Below, in pieces: positions 1-13,105 of a stretch of DNA of 64,000 bases. Below the pieces are notes generated by a model. It was not told the origin of the DNA. It searched no databases and saw only the letters and a program-made list of their open reading frames with translations. Each line of letters begins with the position of its first letter. Positions within the stretch are counted from its first letter, which is position 1. Origin of the DNA: Oscarella lobularis (lineage: Eukaryota; Porifera; Homoscleromorpha; Homosclerophorida; Oscarellidae); the NCBI RefSeq assembly GCF_947507565.1, contig NC_089188.1, forward strand, positions 124,001 to 188,000, written 5' to 3'. The position numbers and the translations under genes were made by a program.

Positions 1-1486
1 AGTACTCCTCCAGCAGTCGGTGTAGATATTCTAACAGGCGGTGTATTTCGGCAGGCGGTGTATATATTCCGGCAGGCGGTGTATATATTACGGCAAGCGG
101 TGTACATACTCCGGAGGCAGGCGGCGTATATATTACGGCAAGCGGTGTACATACTCCGCGGGCAGGCGGTGTATTCCCGCAGGCGTGTACGTACTCCGCC
201 GGAGGCGGTGTATATATTCCGGCAAGCGTTGTATATATTCCGGAAGGCAGTGTACGTACTCCGCCGGCAGGCTGTGTATATATTCCTGCAGGCGTGTACG
301 TACTCTGCCAGCAGGCGGTGTATATATTCCTGCAGGCGTGTACGTACTCTGCCAGCAGGCGGTGTATATATTCCGGCAGGCGGTGTATATATTCCGGCAG
401 GCGTGTACGTACTCCGCCGGCAGGCGGTGTATATATTCCTGCAGGCGTGTACGTACTCTGCCAGCAGGCTGTGTATATATTACGGCAAGCGGTGTACGTA
501 CTCCGCCGGCAGGCGGTGTATATATTCCGGCAGGCGGTGTATATATATTCCGGCAAGCGGTGTACGTACTCCGCAGGCAGGCGGTGTTTATATTCCGGCA
601 GGCGGTGTATATATATTCCGGCAAGCGGTGTACGTACTCCGCCGGCAGGCGGTGTTTATATTCCGGCAGGCGGTGTATATAATCCGGCAGGCGGTGTATA
701 TATTCCGGCAAACGGTGTACGTACTCCGCCGGCAGGCGGTGTATATATTCCGGCAAGCGGTGCACGTACTCCGCCGGCAGGCGGTGTATATATTCCGGCA
801 GGCGTGTACGTAGTCCGCCGGCAAGCGGTGTATATATTCCGGCAGGCGTGTACGTAATCCGCCGGCAGGCGGTGCATATATTCCGGCAGGCGGTGTACGT
901 ACTCCGCCGGCAGGCGGTGTATACACATACCGGCAGGCGTGTACGTACTCCGCCGGCAAGCGGTGTATATAATCCGGCAGGCGTGTACGTACTCCTGCGG
1001 CAAGCGGTGTATATATTGCGGCAGGCGTGTACGTACTCCGGCGGCAAGCGGTGTATATATTCCGGGAGGCAGTGTATATATTCCGGCAGGCGGTGTACGT
1101 ACACCGCCGGCAGGCGGTGTATATATTCCGGAAAGCGGTGTTTATATTCCGGAAGGCAGTGTACGTACTCCGCAGGAAGGCGGTGTATATATACCGGCAT
1201 GCGTGTACGTACTTCGCCGGCAAGCGGTGTATATATTCCGGCAGGCGGTGTATGTATTCAGGCAAGCGGTGTACGTACTCCGCCGGGAGGCGGTGTATAT
1301 ATTCCGGCAGGCGGTGTAGATATTCCTGCAGGCGTGTACGTACTCCGCCGGCAAGCGGTGTATACATTCCGGCAGGCGGTGTATATATTCCGGCAAGCTG
1401 TGTACGTACTCCGCCGGCAGGCGGTGTATATATTCCGGCAGGCGGTGTATATATTCCGGCAAGCGGTGTATATATTCCGGCAAGAA
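1..1486. repeat. 21/24-bp minisatellite, block 1
   Basis: Tandem array of two related units. One is 21 bp (GGCGGTGTATATATTCCGGCA) and the other 24 bp with GTACGTACTCCGCC in place of TATATATTCC. Unit lengths are multiples of three and stop codons are rare, so long open frames exist on both strands (GGVYIPA / GGVRTPPA-like on plus, RLPEYIH-like on minus). I read these as a by-product of repeat composition: there is no flanking gene structure, and all frames look equally coding. The block ends with the junction CCGGCAAGAAACTACAACGG, which recurs at each later switch to the 9-bp array. Confidence 0.9.
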
Positions 1487-1889
1487 ACTACAACGGCTAC
1501 AACTACAACAACTACCACAAAGGCTACAAAGGCTACAAAGGCTACAACCACTACAACGGCTACAACGACTAAAACGACTACAACGGCTACAACGACTACA
1601 ACGGCTACAATGACTACAATGACTGCAACGGCTACAAAGGCTACAAAGGCTACAACCACTACAACGGCTACAACGACTACAACGACTACAACGGCTACAA
1701 TGACTACAATGACTGCAACGGCTACAATGACTACAACGACTACAATCACTACAATGACTACAACGACTACAACGGCTACAACGGCTACAATGACTACAAT
1801 GACTGCAACGGCTACAACGACTACAACGACTACAACGGCTACAAAGGTACAACGGCTACAACGATTACAACGACTACAACGGCTACAAA
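1487..1889. repeat. 9-bp ACAACGRCT minisatellite, block 1
   Basis: Array of ACAACGGCT and ACAACGACT 9-mers with variants (ACAATGACT, ACAAAGGCT). It is open in several frames (poly-Thr/Ala on plus, poly-Val/Ala or Cys/Ser/Arg on minus) purely because of its period. It begins after GGCAAGAAACT and returns to the 21-bp array at GGCTACAAAGGTGTATATAT. Confidence 0.9.
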
Positions 1890-4800
1890 GGTGTATATAT
1901 TCCGGAAGGCAGTGTACGTACTTTGCCGAAAGGCAGTGTATATAATACGGAGGCGGTGTACATACTCGGCGGGCAGGCGGTGTATATATACCGGCAGGCG
2001 TGTACGTACTCCGCCGGCAAGCGGTGTATATATTGCTGCAGGCGTGTACGTACTCCGCCGGCAAGCGGTGTATATATTCCGGCAGGCGTGTACGTACTCC
2101 GCCGGCAAGCGGTGTATATATTCCGGCAGGCGTGTACGTACTCCGCCGGCAAGCGGTGTAGATATTCCGGCAGGCGTGTACGTACTCCGCCGGGAGGCGG
2201 TGTATATATTCCGGCAGGCTGTGTATATATTCAGGAAGGCAGTGTACGTACTCCGCCAGCAGGCTTTGTTTATATTCCGGCAAGCGGTGTTGATATTACA
2301 GCAAGCGGTGTACGTACTTCGCTGGCAGGCGGTGTATATAATCCGGCAGGCGGTGTACGTACTCCGCCGGCAGGCGTGTAGATATTCTGGCAGGCGGTGT
2401 ACGTACTCCGCCGGCAGGCGGTGTATATATTCCGGCAGGCGGTGTATATATTCAGGCAGGCGGTGTATATATTCTGGCAGGCGGTGTAAGTACTCAGCCA
2501 GCAGGTGGTGTATATTTTCCGGCAAGCGGTCTACGTACTACGCCAGCAGGCGGTGTATATATTCTGGGAAGCGGTGTACGTACTCCTCCAGCAGGCGGTG
2601 CATATATTCCGTCAAGTGGTGCACGTACTCCGCCAGCAGGCGGTGTAGATATTTTGGCAGGCGGGGTATATATTCTGGCAGGCAGTGTACCTACTCCGCC
2701 AGCAGGCGGTGTATATATTCCGGCAGGCTGTGTATATATTCCGGAAAGCGGTGTAAGTACTCCGCAAGCAGGCGGTGTATATATTCCGGAAGGCGGTGTA
2801 GATATTCCGGCAGGCGGTGAACGTACTCCACCAGCAGGCGGTGTATATATTCCGGCAAGCGGTGTATATATTTTGGCAGGCGGTGTATATATTCTGGCAG
2901 GCGGTGTAAGTACTCAGCGAGCCGGCGGTGTATATATTCCGGCAAGCGGTGTACGTACTCCGCCAGCAGGCGGTGTATATATTCCGGCAGGCGGTGTATA
3001 TATTCCGGCAAGCGGTGTACGTACTCCGCCAGCGGGCGGTGTAGGTATTCTGCCAGGCGGTGTAGATATTCTGGCAGGCGGTGTACGTACTCCGCCTGCA
3101 GGCGGTGTATATATTTTGGCAGGCGGTGTAAGTACTCCGCCTGCAGTCGGTGTATATATTCCGGAAAGCAGTGTACGTACTCCGCCAGCAGGCGGAGTAG
3201 ATATTTTAGCAGGCGGTGTACGTACTCCGCCGGCATTCGATGTACGTACTCCGCCGGCAGGCGGTGTATATAATCTGGCAGGCGGTGTATATATTCTGGC
3301 AGGCGGTGTACGTACTCTGCCGGCAGGCGGCGTATATATTCCGGCAAGCGGTGTACGTACTCCGCCAGAGGGCGGTGTAGATATTCTGGCAGGCGGTGTA
3401 TTCCTGCAGGCGGTGTATATATTCCGGCAGGCGGTGTACGTACTCCGCCAGAGGGCGGTGTATATATTCCTGCAGGCGGTGTATATATTCCGGCAGGCGG
3501 TGTCAGTACTCCGCCAGCAGGCGGTGTATGTATTCCGGCAGGCGGTGTATATATTCCGGCAGGCGGTGTATTCCGGCAGGCGTTGTAGATATTCTGGCAG
3601 GAGGTGTAAGTACTCCGCCAGCAGCCGGTGTATATTTTCCGGCAGGCGGTTTATTCCGGCAGGCGGTGTAGATATTCTGGCAGGCGGGGTACGTACTCCG
3701 CCGGCAGGCGGTGTATATATTCCGGCAAGCGGTGTATATATTCCGGCAGGCGGTGTATATATTCCGGCAGGCGGTGTACGTACTCCGCCGGCAGGCGGTG
3801 TAGATACTCTGGCAGGCGGTGTAAGTACTCCGCCTGCAGGCGGTGTAGATATTCTGGCAGGCGGTGTACGTACTCCGCCGGCAGGCGGTGTATATATTCC
3901 GGCAGGCGGTGTATATATTCCGGCAGGCGGTGTATATATTCCGGCAGGCGGTGTACGTACTCCGCCGGCAGGCGGTGTAGATATTCCGGCAAGCGGTGTA
4001 TATATTCCGGAAGGCGGTGTATATATTCCGGCAGGCGGTGTACGTACTCCGCCGGCAAGCGGTGTATATATTCCGGCAGGCGGTGTATATAATCCGGCAG
4101 GCGGTGTACGTACTCCGCCGGCAGGCGGTGTATATATTCCGGCAGGCGGTGTACGTACTCCGCCGGCAGGCGGTGTAGATATTCTGGCAGGCGGTGTACG
4201 TACTCCGCCGGCAGGCGGTGTATATATTCTGGCAGGCGGGATACGTACTCCGTCGGAAGGCGGTGTATATATTTCGGCAGGCGGTGCATATATTCAGGCA
4301 GGCGGTGTATATATTCTGGCAGGCGGTGTATATATTCCGGCAGGCTGTGTATATATTCCGGAAAGCGGTGTAAGTACTCCGCAAGCAGGCTGTGTATATA
4401 TTCCGGAAGGCGGTGTAGATATTCCGGCAGGCGGTGAACGTACTCCACCAGCAGGCGGTGTATATATTCCGGCAAGCGGTGTAGATATTTTGGCAGGCGG
4501 TGTATATATTCTGGCAGGCGGTGTACGTACTCCGCCGGCAGGCGGTGTATATATTCCGGAAAACGGTGTATATATTCCGAAAGGCAGTGTACGTACTCCG
4601 CCGGAAGGCGGTGTATATACACCCGCAGGCGTGTACGTACTCCGCCGGCAGGCGGTGTATATACTCCGGAGAGCGCTGTATATATTCCGGAAGGCAGCGT
4701 ACGTACTTTGCCGACAGGCGTTCTATATATTCCGGCAAGCGGTGTACGTACTCCGCCGGCAGGCTTTGTATATATTACGGCAAGCGGTGTACGTACTTCG

Positions 4801-5225
4801 CCGGCAGGCGGTGTATATATTACGGCAAGCGGTGCACATACTCCGCGGGCAGGCGGTGTATATATTCCGGCAGGCGTGTACGTACTCCGCCGGAGGCGGT
4901 GTATATATTCCGGCAAGCGTTGTATATATTCCGGAAGGCAGTGTACGTACTTTGCCGACAGGCGTTGTATATATTCCGGCAGGCGTGTATGTACTCTGCC
5001 GGCAGGCGGTGTATATATTCCTGCAGGCGTGTACGTACTCTGCCAGCAGGCGGTGTATATATTACGGCAAGCGGTGTACGTACTCCGCCGGCAGGCGGTG
5101 TATATATTCCGGTAGGCGGTTTATATATATTCCGGCAAGCGGTGTACGTACTCCGCCGGCAGGCGGTGTATATATTCCGGCAGGCGGTGTATATATTCCA
5201 GCAAGCGGTGTATATATTCCGGCAA
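1890..5225. repeat. 21/24-bp minisatellite, block 2
   Basis: Longest block of the GGCGGTGTATATATTCCGGCA / GTACGTACTCCGCC array. An 867-residue open frame (2654-5257) is entirely GGVYIPA/GGVRTPPA heptads and octads. Higher-order structure is visible: the stretch around 2720-2830 is repeated with nearly the same variant order around 4335-4450, and unit variants at 184-500 recur at 4875-5100. This indicates kilobase-scale duplication inside the array. No start-site, splice or UTR context supports a gene. Confidence 0.9.
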
Positions 5226-6592
5226 GAAACTACAACGGCTACAACTACAACAACTAAAACAACGGCTACAAAGGCTACAAAGGCTACAACCACTACAACG
5301 GCTACAACGACTACAACGACTACAACGACTACAACGACTACAACGACTACAACGACTACAAAGGCTACAACGACTACAACGGCTACAACGACTACAACGA
5401 CTACAACGACTACAACGACTACAACGACTACAACGACTACAACGGCTACAACGACTACAACGACTACAACGGCTACAACGACTACAACGACTACAACGGC
5501 TACAAAGGTACAACTACTACAACGACTACAACGGCTACAACGACTACAACGACTACAACGGCTACAACGACTACAACGACTACAACGACTACAACGACTA
5601 CAACGGCTACAACAACTACAACGACTACAACGGCTACAAAGGTGCAACTACTACAACGACTACAACGGCTACAATGACTACAATGACTGCAACGGCTACA
5701 ACGACTACAACGGCTACAACGACTACAACGGCTACAACGACTACAACGACTACAACGGCTACAACGACTACAACGGCTACAACGACTACAACGGCTACAA
5801 CGGCTACAACGACTACAACGGCTACAACGACTACAACGACTACAACGGCTACAACGACTACAACGGCTACAACGACTACAACGACTACAACGGCTACAAC
5901 GACTACAACGGCTACAACGACTACAACAACTACAACGGCTACAAAGGTACAACTACTACAACGACTACAACGGCTACAATGACTACAATGACGGCAACGG
6001 CTACAACTACTACAACGGCTACAACGACTACAACGACTACAACGACTACAACGACTACAACGGCTACAACGACTACAACGACTACAACGGCTACAAAGGT
6101 ACAACTACTACAACGACTACAACGGCTACAATGACTACAATGACTACAACGACTACAACGACTACAACGGCTACAACGACTACAACGGCTAAAACGACTA
6201 CAACGACTACAACGGCTACAACGACTACAACGGCTACAACGACTACAACGGCTACAACGACTACAACGGCTACAACGACTACAACGACTACAACGACTAC
6301 AACGACTACAACGACTACAACGGCTACAACGACCACAACGGCTACAACGACTACAACGACTACAACGGCTACAACGACTACAACGGCTACAACGACTACA
6401 ACGGCTACAACGACTACAACGGCTACAACGACTACAACGACTACAACGACTACAACGACTACAACGGCTACAACGACTACAACGGCTACAACGACTACAA
6501 CGACTACAACGACTACAACGGCTACAACGACTACAACGGCTACAACGACTACAACGACTACAACGACTACAACGACTACAACGGCTACAACG
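5226..6592. repeat. 9-bp ACAACGRCT minisatellite, block 2
   Basis: About 1.37 kb of ACAACGACT/ACAACGGCT 9-mers, with ACAAAGGTACAACTACT interruptions around 5510, 5640, 5940 and 6095 that mark a sub-array period. It is entered through the same CCGGCAAGAAACTACAACGG junction as block 1. It leaves through ACAACGGTGTATATATTCCG, as block 1 does. Confidence 0.9.
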
Positions 6593-7287
6593 GTGTATAT
6601 ATTCCGGAAGGCAGTGTACGTACTTTGCCGACAGGCAGTGTATGTATTACGGAAGCGGTGTACATACTCCGCGGGAAGGCGGTGTATATATACCGGCAGG
6701 CGTGTACGTACTCTGCCAGCAGGCGGTGTATATATTCCGGCAGGCGGTGTATATATTCCGGCAGGCGGTGTATATATTCCGGCAGGCGTGTACGTACTCC
6801 GCCGGCAAGCGGTGTATATATTTTGGCAGCCGTGTACGTACTCCGCCGGCAAGCAGTGTATATATTCCGGCAGGCGTGTACGTACTCCGCCGGCAAGCGG
6901 TGTAGATATTCCGGCAGGCGTGTACGTACTCCGCCGGCAGGCGGTGTATATATTCCGGCAGGCGGTGTATATACTCCGGCAGGCGGTGTACGTACTCCGC
7001 CGGCAGGCGGTGTATATTCCGGAAAGCGGTGTATATATTCCGGAAGGCAGTGTACGTACTCCACCGGCAGGCTTTTTATATATTCCGGCAAGCGGTGTAT
7101 ATATTACGGCAAGCGGTGTACGTACTTCGCCGGCAGGCGGTGTATATATTAAGGCAAGCGGTGTATATATTCCGGAAGGCAGTGTGCGTACTCCGCCGGA
7201 AGGCGGTGTTTATATACCGGCAGGCGTGTACGTACTCCGCCGGCAAGCGGTGTATACATTCCGGCAGGCGGTGTATATATTCCGGCA
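6593..7287. repeat. 21/24-bp minisatellite, block 3
   Basis: Third copy of the GGCGGTGTATATATTCCGGCA array. Its opening variants (GGAAGGCAGTGTACGTACTT) match the start of block 2 at about 1905, so the whole [21/24-bp plus 9-bp] compound was probably duplicated as a unit. Confidence 0.88.
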
Positions 7288-7335
7288 AGAAACTACAACG
7301 GCTAACCCTACAACAACTACCACAACGGCTACAAA
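7288..7335. repeat. 9-bp array remnant
   Basis: Short stretch of ACAACGGCT-type units (ACTACAACGGCTAACCCTAC and following) after the third GGCAAGAAACT junction. It is cut off by the start of the 41-bp satellite at about 7336. Confidence 0.7.
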
Positions 7336-9210
7336 GGACCTGAAGATAAAGTTGAGGGCCTAGACTTTGATTCTAAGAGCCTGAAGATAAAGTTGAGGTC
7401 CTAAACTTTTATTCTAAGGGCCTGAAGATAAAGTTGAGGGTCTAGACTTTGATTCTAAGGGCCTGAAGATAAAGTTGAGGGCCTAAACTCTGATTCTAAG
7501 GCCCTGAAGATAAACTTGAGGGCCTAGACTCTGATTCTAAGGCCCTGAAGATAAAGTTGAAGGCCAAAACTTTGATTCTAAGGACCAGAAGATAAAGTTG
7601 AGGGCCTAGACTTTGATTCTAAGGACATGAAGATAAAGTTGATGGCCTAAACTTTGATTCTAAGAGGCTGAAGATAAAGTTGAGGGCCTAAACTTTTATT
7701 CTAAGGGCCTGAAGATAAAGTTGAGGGCCTAGACTTTGATTCTAAGGGCCTGAAGATAAATTTGAAGGCCAAAACTTTGATTCTAAGGCCCTGAAGAGAA
7801 ATTTGAAGGCCCAAACTTTGATACTAAGGGTCTGAAGTTAAAGTTCAGAGCCAAAACTCTGATTCTAAGGACCTGAAGATAAAGTTGAGGGCCTAGACTT
7901 TGATTCTAAGGACCTGAAGATAAAGTTGATGGCCTAAACTTTGATTCTAAGGACCTGAAGTTAAAGTTGAGAGACTAAACTTTGATTCTAAGGACCTGAA
8001 GATAAAGTTGAGAGACTAAACTTTGATTCTAAGGACCTGAAGATAAAGTTGAGGACCTAAACTTAGATTCTAAGGCCGTGAAGATAAAGTTGAACGCCTA
8101 AACTTTGATTCTAAGGGCATGAAGATAAAGTTGAGGGCCTAAACTCCGATTCTAAGGACATGAAGATAAAGTTGAGGGCCTAAACTTTGATTCAAGGGAC
8201 CTCAAGATAAAGTTGAGGGCCTAGACTTTGATTCTAAGGACCAGAAGATAAAGTTGAGGGCCTAAACTCTGATTCTAAGACCCTGAAGATAAAGTTGAAA
8301 GCCCAAACATTGATTCTAAGGGCCTGAAGATAAAGGTCATGGCCAAAACTCTGATTCTAAGGACCTGAAGATAAAGTTGAGGGCCTAAACTTTGATTCTA
8401 AGAGCCTGAAGATAAAGTTGAGGGCCTAAACTTTGATTCTAAGGACCTGAAGATAAAGTTGAGAGACTAAACTTTGATTCTAAGGACCTGAAGATAAAGT
8501 TGAGGGCCTAAACTTTGATTCTAAGGCCCTGAAGATAAAGTTGAACGCCTAAACTTTGATTCTAAGGACCTGAAGATAAAATTGAGGGCCTAAACTCCGA
8601 TTCTAAGGACCTGAAGATAAAGTTGAGAGACTAAACTTTGATTCTAAGGACCTGAAGATAAAGTTGAGGGCCTAAACTTTGATTCTAGGGACCTGAAGAT
8701 GAAATTGAGGGCCTAATTTTTGATTCTAAGGACCTGAAGATAAAGTTGAGGGCCTAAACTCTGATTCAAAGACCCTGAAGATAAAGTTGAGGGCCTAGAC
8801 TTTGATTCTAAGGGTCTCAAGTTAAAGTTCAGGGCCAAAACTCTGATTCTAAGGACTTGAAGATAAAGTTGAGAGAATATACTTTGATTCTAAGGTCCTG
8901 AAGATAAAGTTGAGGGCCTAAACTTTGATTCTAAGGCCCTGAAGATAAAGTTGAACGCTTAAACTTTGATTCTAAGGCCCTGAAGATAAAGTTGAGAGAC
9001 TAAACATTGATTCTAAGGACCTGATGGTAAAGTTGAGGGCCTAAACTTTGATTCTAAGGCCCTCAAGATAAAGTTGAACGCCTAAACTTTGATTCTAAGG
9101 TCCTAAAGATAAAGTTAAGAGCTTAAACTTTGATTCTAAGGCCCTGAAGATAAAGTTGAGGGCCTAAACTTCGATTCTAAGGCATTGAAGATAAAGTTGA
9201 GGGCCCAACG
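7336..9210. repeat. 41-bp satellite, block 1
   Basis: Roughly 45 head-to-tail copies of a 41-bp unit that opens CCTGAAGATAAAGTTGAGGG and continues CCTAAACTTTGATTCTAAGG. Diagnostic variants such as GAAGAGAAATTTGAAGGCCC followed by GTCTGAAGTTAAAGTTCAG recur together (about 7793, 10215, 10633, 11165, 11540), showing higher-order repeats. No coding signal. Confidence 0.93.
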
Positions 9211-9930
9211 GGTCTCTCCTGTAATAAATTACAGCGAAATTACAGGGGTTAGCCAAAGGGTCTCTCCTGTAATAAATTAGAGCGAAACTACAGGGGCTAG
9301 CCAAAGGTTCTCTCCTGTAATAAATTACAGCGAAATTACAGGGGCTAGCCAAAGGGTCTCTCCTGTAATAAATTACAGCGAATTAACAGGGGGTTAGCCA
9401 ACGGGTCTCTCCTGTAATAAATTACAGCCAAATTAAAGAGGCTACCCAACGGGTCTCTCCTGTAATAAACTACAGCGAAATTACAGGGGCTAGCCAACGG
9501 GTCTCTCCTGTAATAAGTTACAGCGAATTTACAGGGGGTTAGTAAACGGGTCTCTCCTGTAATAAATTACAGCGAAATTACAGGGGGTTAGCAAACGGGT
9601 CTCTCCTGTAATAAATTACAGCGAAATTACTGGGGCTAGTCAAAGCGTCTCTCCTGTAATAAATTACAGCAAATTTACAGGGGGTTAGTAAACGGGTATC
9701 TCCTGTAATAAATTACAGCGAAATTACAGGGGGTTAGCAAACAAGTCTCTCCTGTAATAAATTACAGCGAAATTACAGGGGGCTAGCCAACGGGTCTTTC
9801 CTGTAATAAATTACAGCGAAATTACAGGGGCTAGCAAAAGGGTCTCTCCTGAAATAAATTACAGCGAAATTACAGGGGGTTAGCCAACGGGTCTCTCCTG
9901 TAATAAATTACAGCGAACTTACAAGGGCTA
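9211..9930. repeat. 48-bp satellite, block 1
   Basis: About 15 copies of a 48-49-bp unit beginning GGTCTCTCCTGTAATAAATT. Each unit carries the inverted pair CCTGTAAT ... ATTACAGG around a 13-nt spacer, so each can form a short hairpin. It is joined to the 41-bp array through GAGGGCCCAACGGGTCTCTC, a junction repeated exactly at about 12125. Confidence 0.93.
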
Positions 9931-12135
9931 GCTAAGGCCCTGAAGATAAAGTTGAGAGCCTAAACTTTGATTCTAAGGACCTGAAGATAAATTTGAGGGC
10001 CTAGACTTTGATTCTAAGGGCCTGAAGATAAAGTTGAGGGCATAAACTTCTTTCTAAGGGCCTGAAGATAAAGTTGAGGGCCTAGACTTTGATTCTAAGG
10101 GCCTGAAGATAAAGTTGAGGGCATAAACTTTGATTCTAAGAGCCTGAAGATAAACTTGAGGGCCTAGACTTTGATTCTAAGGCCCTGAAGATAAAGTTGA
10201 AGGCCAAAACCTTGATTCTAAGGCCCTGAAGAGAAATTTGAAGGCCCAAACTTTGATTCTAAGGGTCTGAAGTTAAAGTTCAGAGCCAAAACTCTGATTC
10301 TAAGGACCTGAAGATAAAGTTGAGGGCCTAGACTTTGATTCTAAGGACGTGAAGATAAAGTTGATGGCCTAAACTTTGATTCTAAGGCCCTAAAGATAAA
10401 GATGAGGGCCTAGACTTTGATTCTAAGGGCCTGAAGATAAAGTTGAGGGCCTAGACTTTGATTCTAAGGACTTGAAGATAAAGTTGAGGGCCTAAACTTT
10501 GATTCTAAGGCCCTGAAGATAAAGTTGAGGGCCTAGACTTTGATTCTAAGGCCCTGAAGATAAAGTTGAAGGCCTAGACTTTGATTCTAAGGCCCTGAAG
10601 ATAAAGTTGAAGGCCTAAACTTTGATTCTAAGGCCCTGAAGAGAAATTTGAAGGCCCAAACTTTGATTCTAAGGGTCTGAAGTTAAAGTTCAGAGCCAAA
10701 ACTCTGATTCTAAGGACCTGAAGATAAAGTTGAGGGCCTAGACTTTGATTCTAAGGACCTGAAGATAAAGTTGATGGCCTAAACTTTGATTCTAAGGCCC
10801 TGAAGATAAAGTTGAGAGCCTAAACTTTGATTCTAAGGCCCTGAAGATAAAGTTGAGGACCTAAACTTTGATTCTAAGGACCTGAAGATAAATTTGAGGG
10901 CCTAGACTTTGATTCTAAGGGCCTGAAGATAAAGTTGAGGGCATAAACTTCTTCCTAAGGGCCTGAAGATAAAGTTGAGGGCCTAGACTTTGATTCTAAG
11001 GGCCTGAAGATAAAGTTGAGGGCATAAACTCTGATTCTAAGGGCCTGAAGATAAAGTTGAGGGCCTAAACTTTGATTCTAAGAGCCTGAAGATAAACTTG
11101 AGGGCCTAGACTTTGATTCTAAGGCCCTGAAGATAAAGTTGAAGGCCAAAACTTTGATTCTAAGGCCCTGAAGAGAAATTTGAAGGCCCAAACTTTGATT
11201 CTAAGGGTCTGAAGTTAAAGTTCAGAGCCAAAACTCTGATTCTAAGGACCTGAAGATAAAGTTGAGGGCCTAGACTTTGATTCTAAGGACCTGAAGATAA
11301 AGTTGATGGCCTAAACTTTGATTCTAAGGCCCTGAAGATAAAGTTGGGGGCCTAGACTTCGATTCTAAGGGCCTGAAGATAAAGTTGAGGGCCTAGACTT
11401 TGATTCTAAGGACTTGAAGATAAAGTTGAAGGCCTAAACTTTGATTCTAAGGCCCTGAAGATAAAGTTGAGGGCCTAGACTTTGATTCTAAGGCCCTGAA
11501 GATAAAGTTGAAGGCCTAAACTTTGATTCTAAGGCCCTGAAGAGAAATTTGAAGGCCCAAACTTTGATTCTAAGGGTCTGAAGTTAAAGTTCAGGGCCAA
11601 AACTCTGATTCTAAGAACCTGAAGATAAAGTTGAAGGTCTAAACTTTGATTCTAACCGTCTGAAGTTAAAGTTCAGGGTCAAAACTCTGATTCTAAGGAC
11701 CTGAAGATAAAGTTGAGGGCCTAAACTCTGATTCTAAGGACCTGAAGATAAAGTTGAGGGCCTAAATTTTGATTCCAAGGACCTGAAGATAAGTTGAGAG
11801 CCTAAAAATTGATTCTAAGGCCCTGAAGATAAAGATGAGGGCCTAAACTTTGATTCTAAGGCCCTGAAGATAAAGTTGAGGACATAAACTTCGATTCTAA
11901 GGCCCTGAAGATAAAGATGAGGGCATAAACTTCGATTTTAAGGTTCTGAAGATAAAGATGAGGGCATAAACTTTGATTCTAAGGTCCTAAAGATAAAGTT
12001 AAGGGCTTAAACTTTGATTCTAAGGAGCTAAAGATAAAGTTGAGGGCCTAAACTCTGTTTCTAAGGCCCTGAAGATAAAGTTGAGGGCCTAAACTTCGAT
12101 TCTAAGGCATTGAAGATAAAGTTGAGGGCCCAACG
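9931..12135. repeat. 41-bp satellite, block 2
   Basis: Second block of the CCTGAAGATAAAGTTGAGGG satellite, about 54 units. Internal higher-order repeats are clear: 10200-10800 and 11140-11720 carry the same variant order. It ends with the same junction to the 48-bp satellite as block 1, so the A+B compound was duplicated. Confidence 0.93.
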
Positions 12136-13022
12136 GGTCTCTCCTGTAATAAATTACAGCGAAATTACAGGGGTTAGCCAAAGGGTCTCTCCTGTAATAA
12201 ACTACAGCGAAATTACAGGGGGTTAGCCAACGGGTTTCTCCTGTAATAAACTACAGCGAAAGTACAGGGGCTAGCCAAAGGGTCTCTCCTGTAATAAATT
12301 ACAGCGAAATTACAGGGGCTAGCCAAAGGGTCTCTCCTGTAATAAACTACAGCGAAATTACAGGGGGTTAGCCAACGGGTTTCTCCTGTAATAAACTACA
12401 GCGAAAGTACAGGGGCTAGCCAAAGGGTCTCTCCTGTAATAAATTACAGCGAAATTACAGGGGCTAGCCAAAGGGTCTCTCCTGTAATAAAATACAGCGA
12501 ATTAACAGGGGGTTAGCCAACGGGTCTCTCCTGTAATAAATTACAGCCAAATTAAAGAGGCTAGCCAACGGGTCTCTCCTGTAATAAAATACAGCGAATT
12601 TACAGGGGGTTAGTAAACGGGTCTCTCCTGTAATAAATTACAGCGAAATTACAGGGGGTTAGCAAACGGGTCTCTCCTGTAATAAATTACAGCGAAATTA
12701 CTGGGGCTAGCCAAAGGGTCTCTCCTGTAATAAATTACAGCGAATTTACAGGGGGTTAGTAAACGGGTCTCTCCTGTAATAAATTACAGCGAACTTACAG
12801 GGGCTAGCCAACGGGTCTCTCCTGCAATAAATTACAGCGAAGTTACAGGGGGCTAGCCAACGGGTCTCTTCTGTAATAAATTACAGCGAAATTACAGGGG
12901 GTTAGCCAACGGGTCTCTCCTGTAATAAATTACAGCGAAATTACAGGGGGTTAGCCAACGGGTCTCTCCTGTAATAAATTACAGCGAAATTACAGGGGGC
13001 TAGCCAACGGGTCTCTCCTGTA
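12136..13022. repeat. 48-bp satellite, block 2
   Basis: About 18 copies of the GGTCTCTCCTGTAATAAATT unit with the internal CCTGTAAT/ATTACAGG inverted pair. The last unit breaks at 13022 inside CTCTCCTGTAA and continues as GGACAAATTTTCCC repeats. Confidence 0.93.
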
Positions 13023-13105
13023 AGGACAAATTTTCCCAGGAAAAAATGTCCCTGGACAAATTGTCCCAGGACCAAATGTCCCAGGACAATTGTCCCCAAG
13101 ACAAC
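13023..13105. repeat. GGACAAATTGTCC short palindromic repeat, left cluster
   Basis: Several tandem copies of a 16-17-bp motif (GGACAAATTGTCCCAGG) whose core GGACAAATTGTCC is a near-perfect palindrome. The same motif reappears immediately after the purine-rich minisatellite at 14644-14760. Confidence 0.8.

Noticed and set aside
41-7363. Long open frames (up to 867 codons) in the first 7.3 kb
   Set aside because: They consist only of minisatellite heptads and 9-mers, are open on both strands at once, and have no gene-like flanks.
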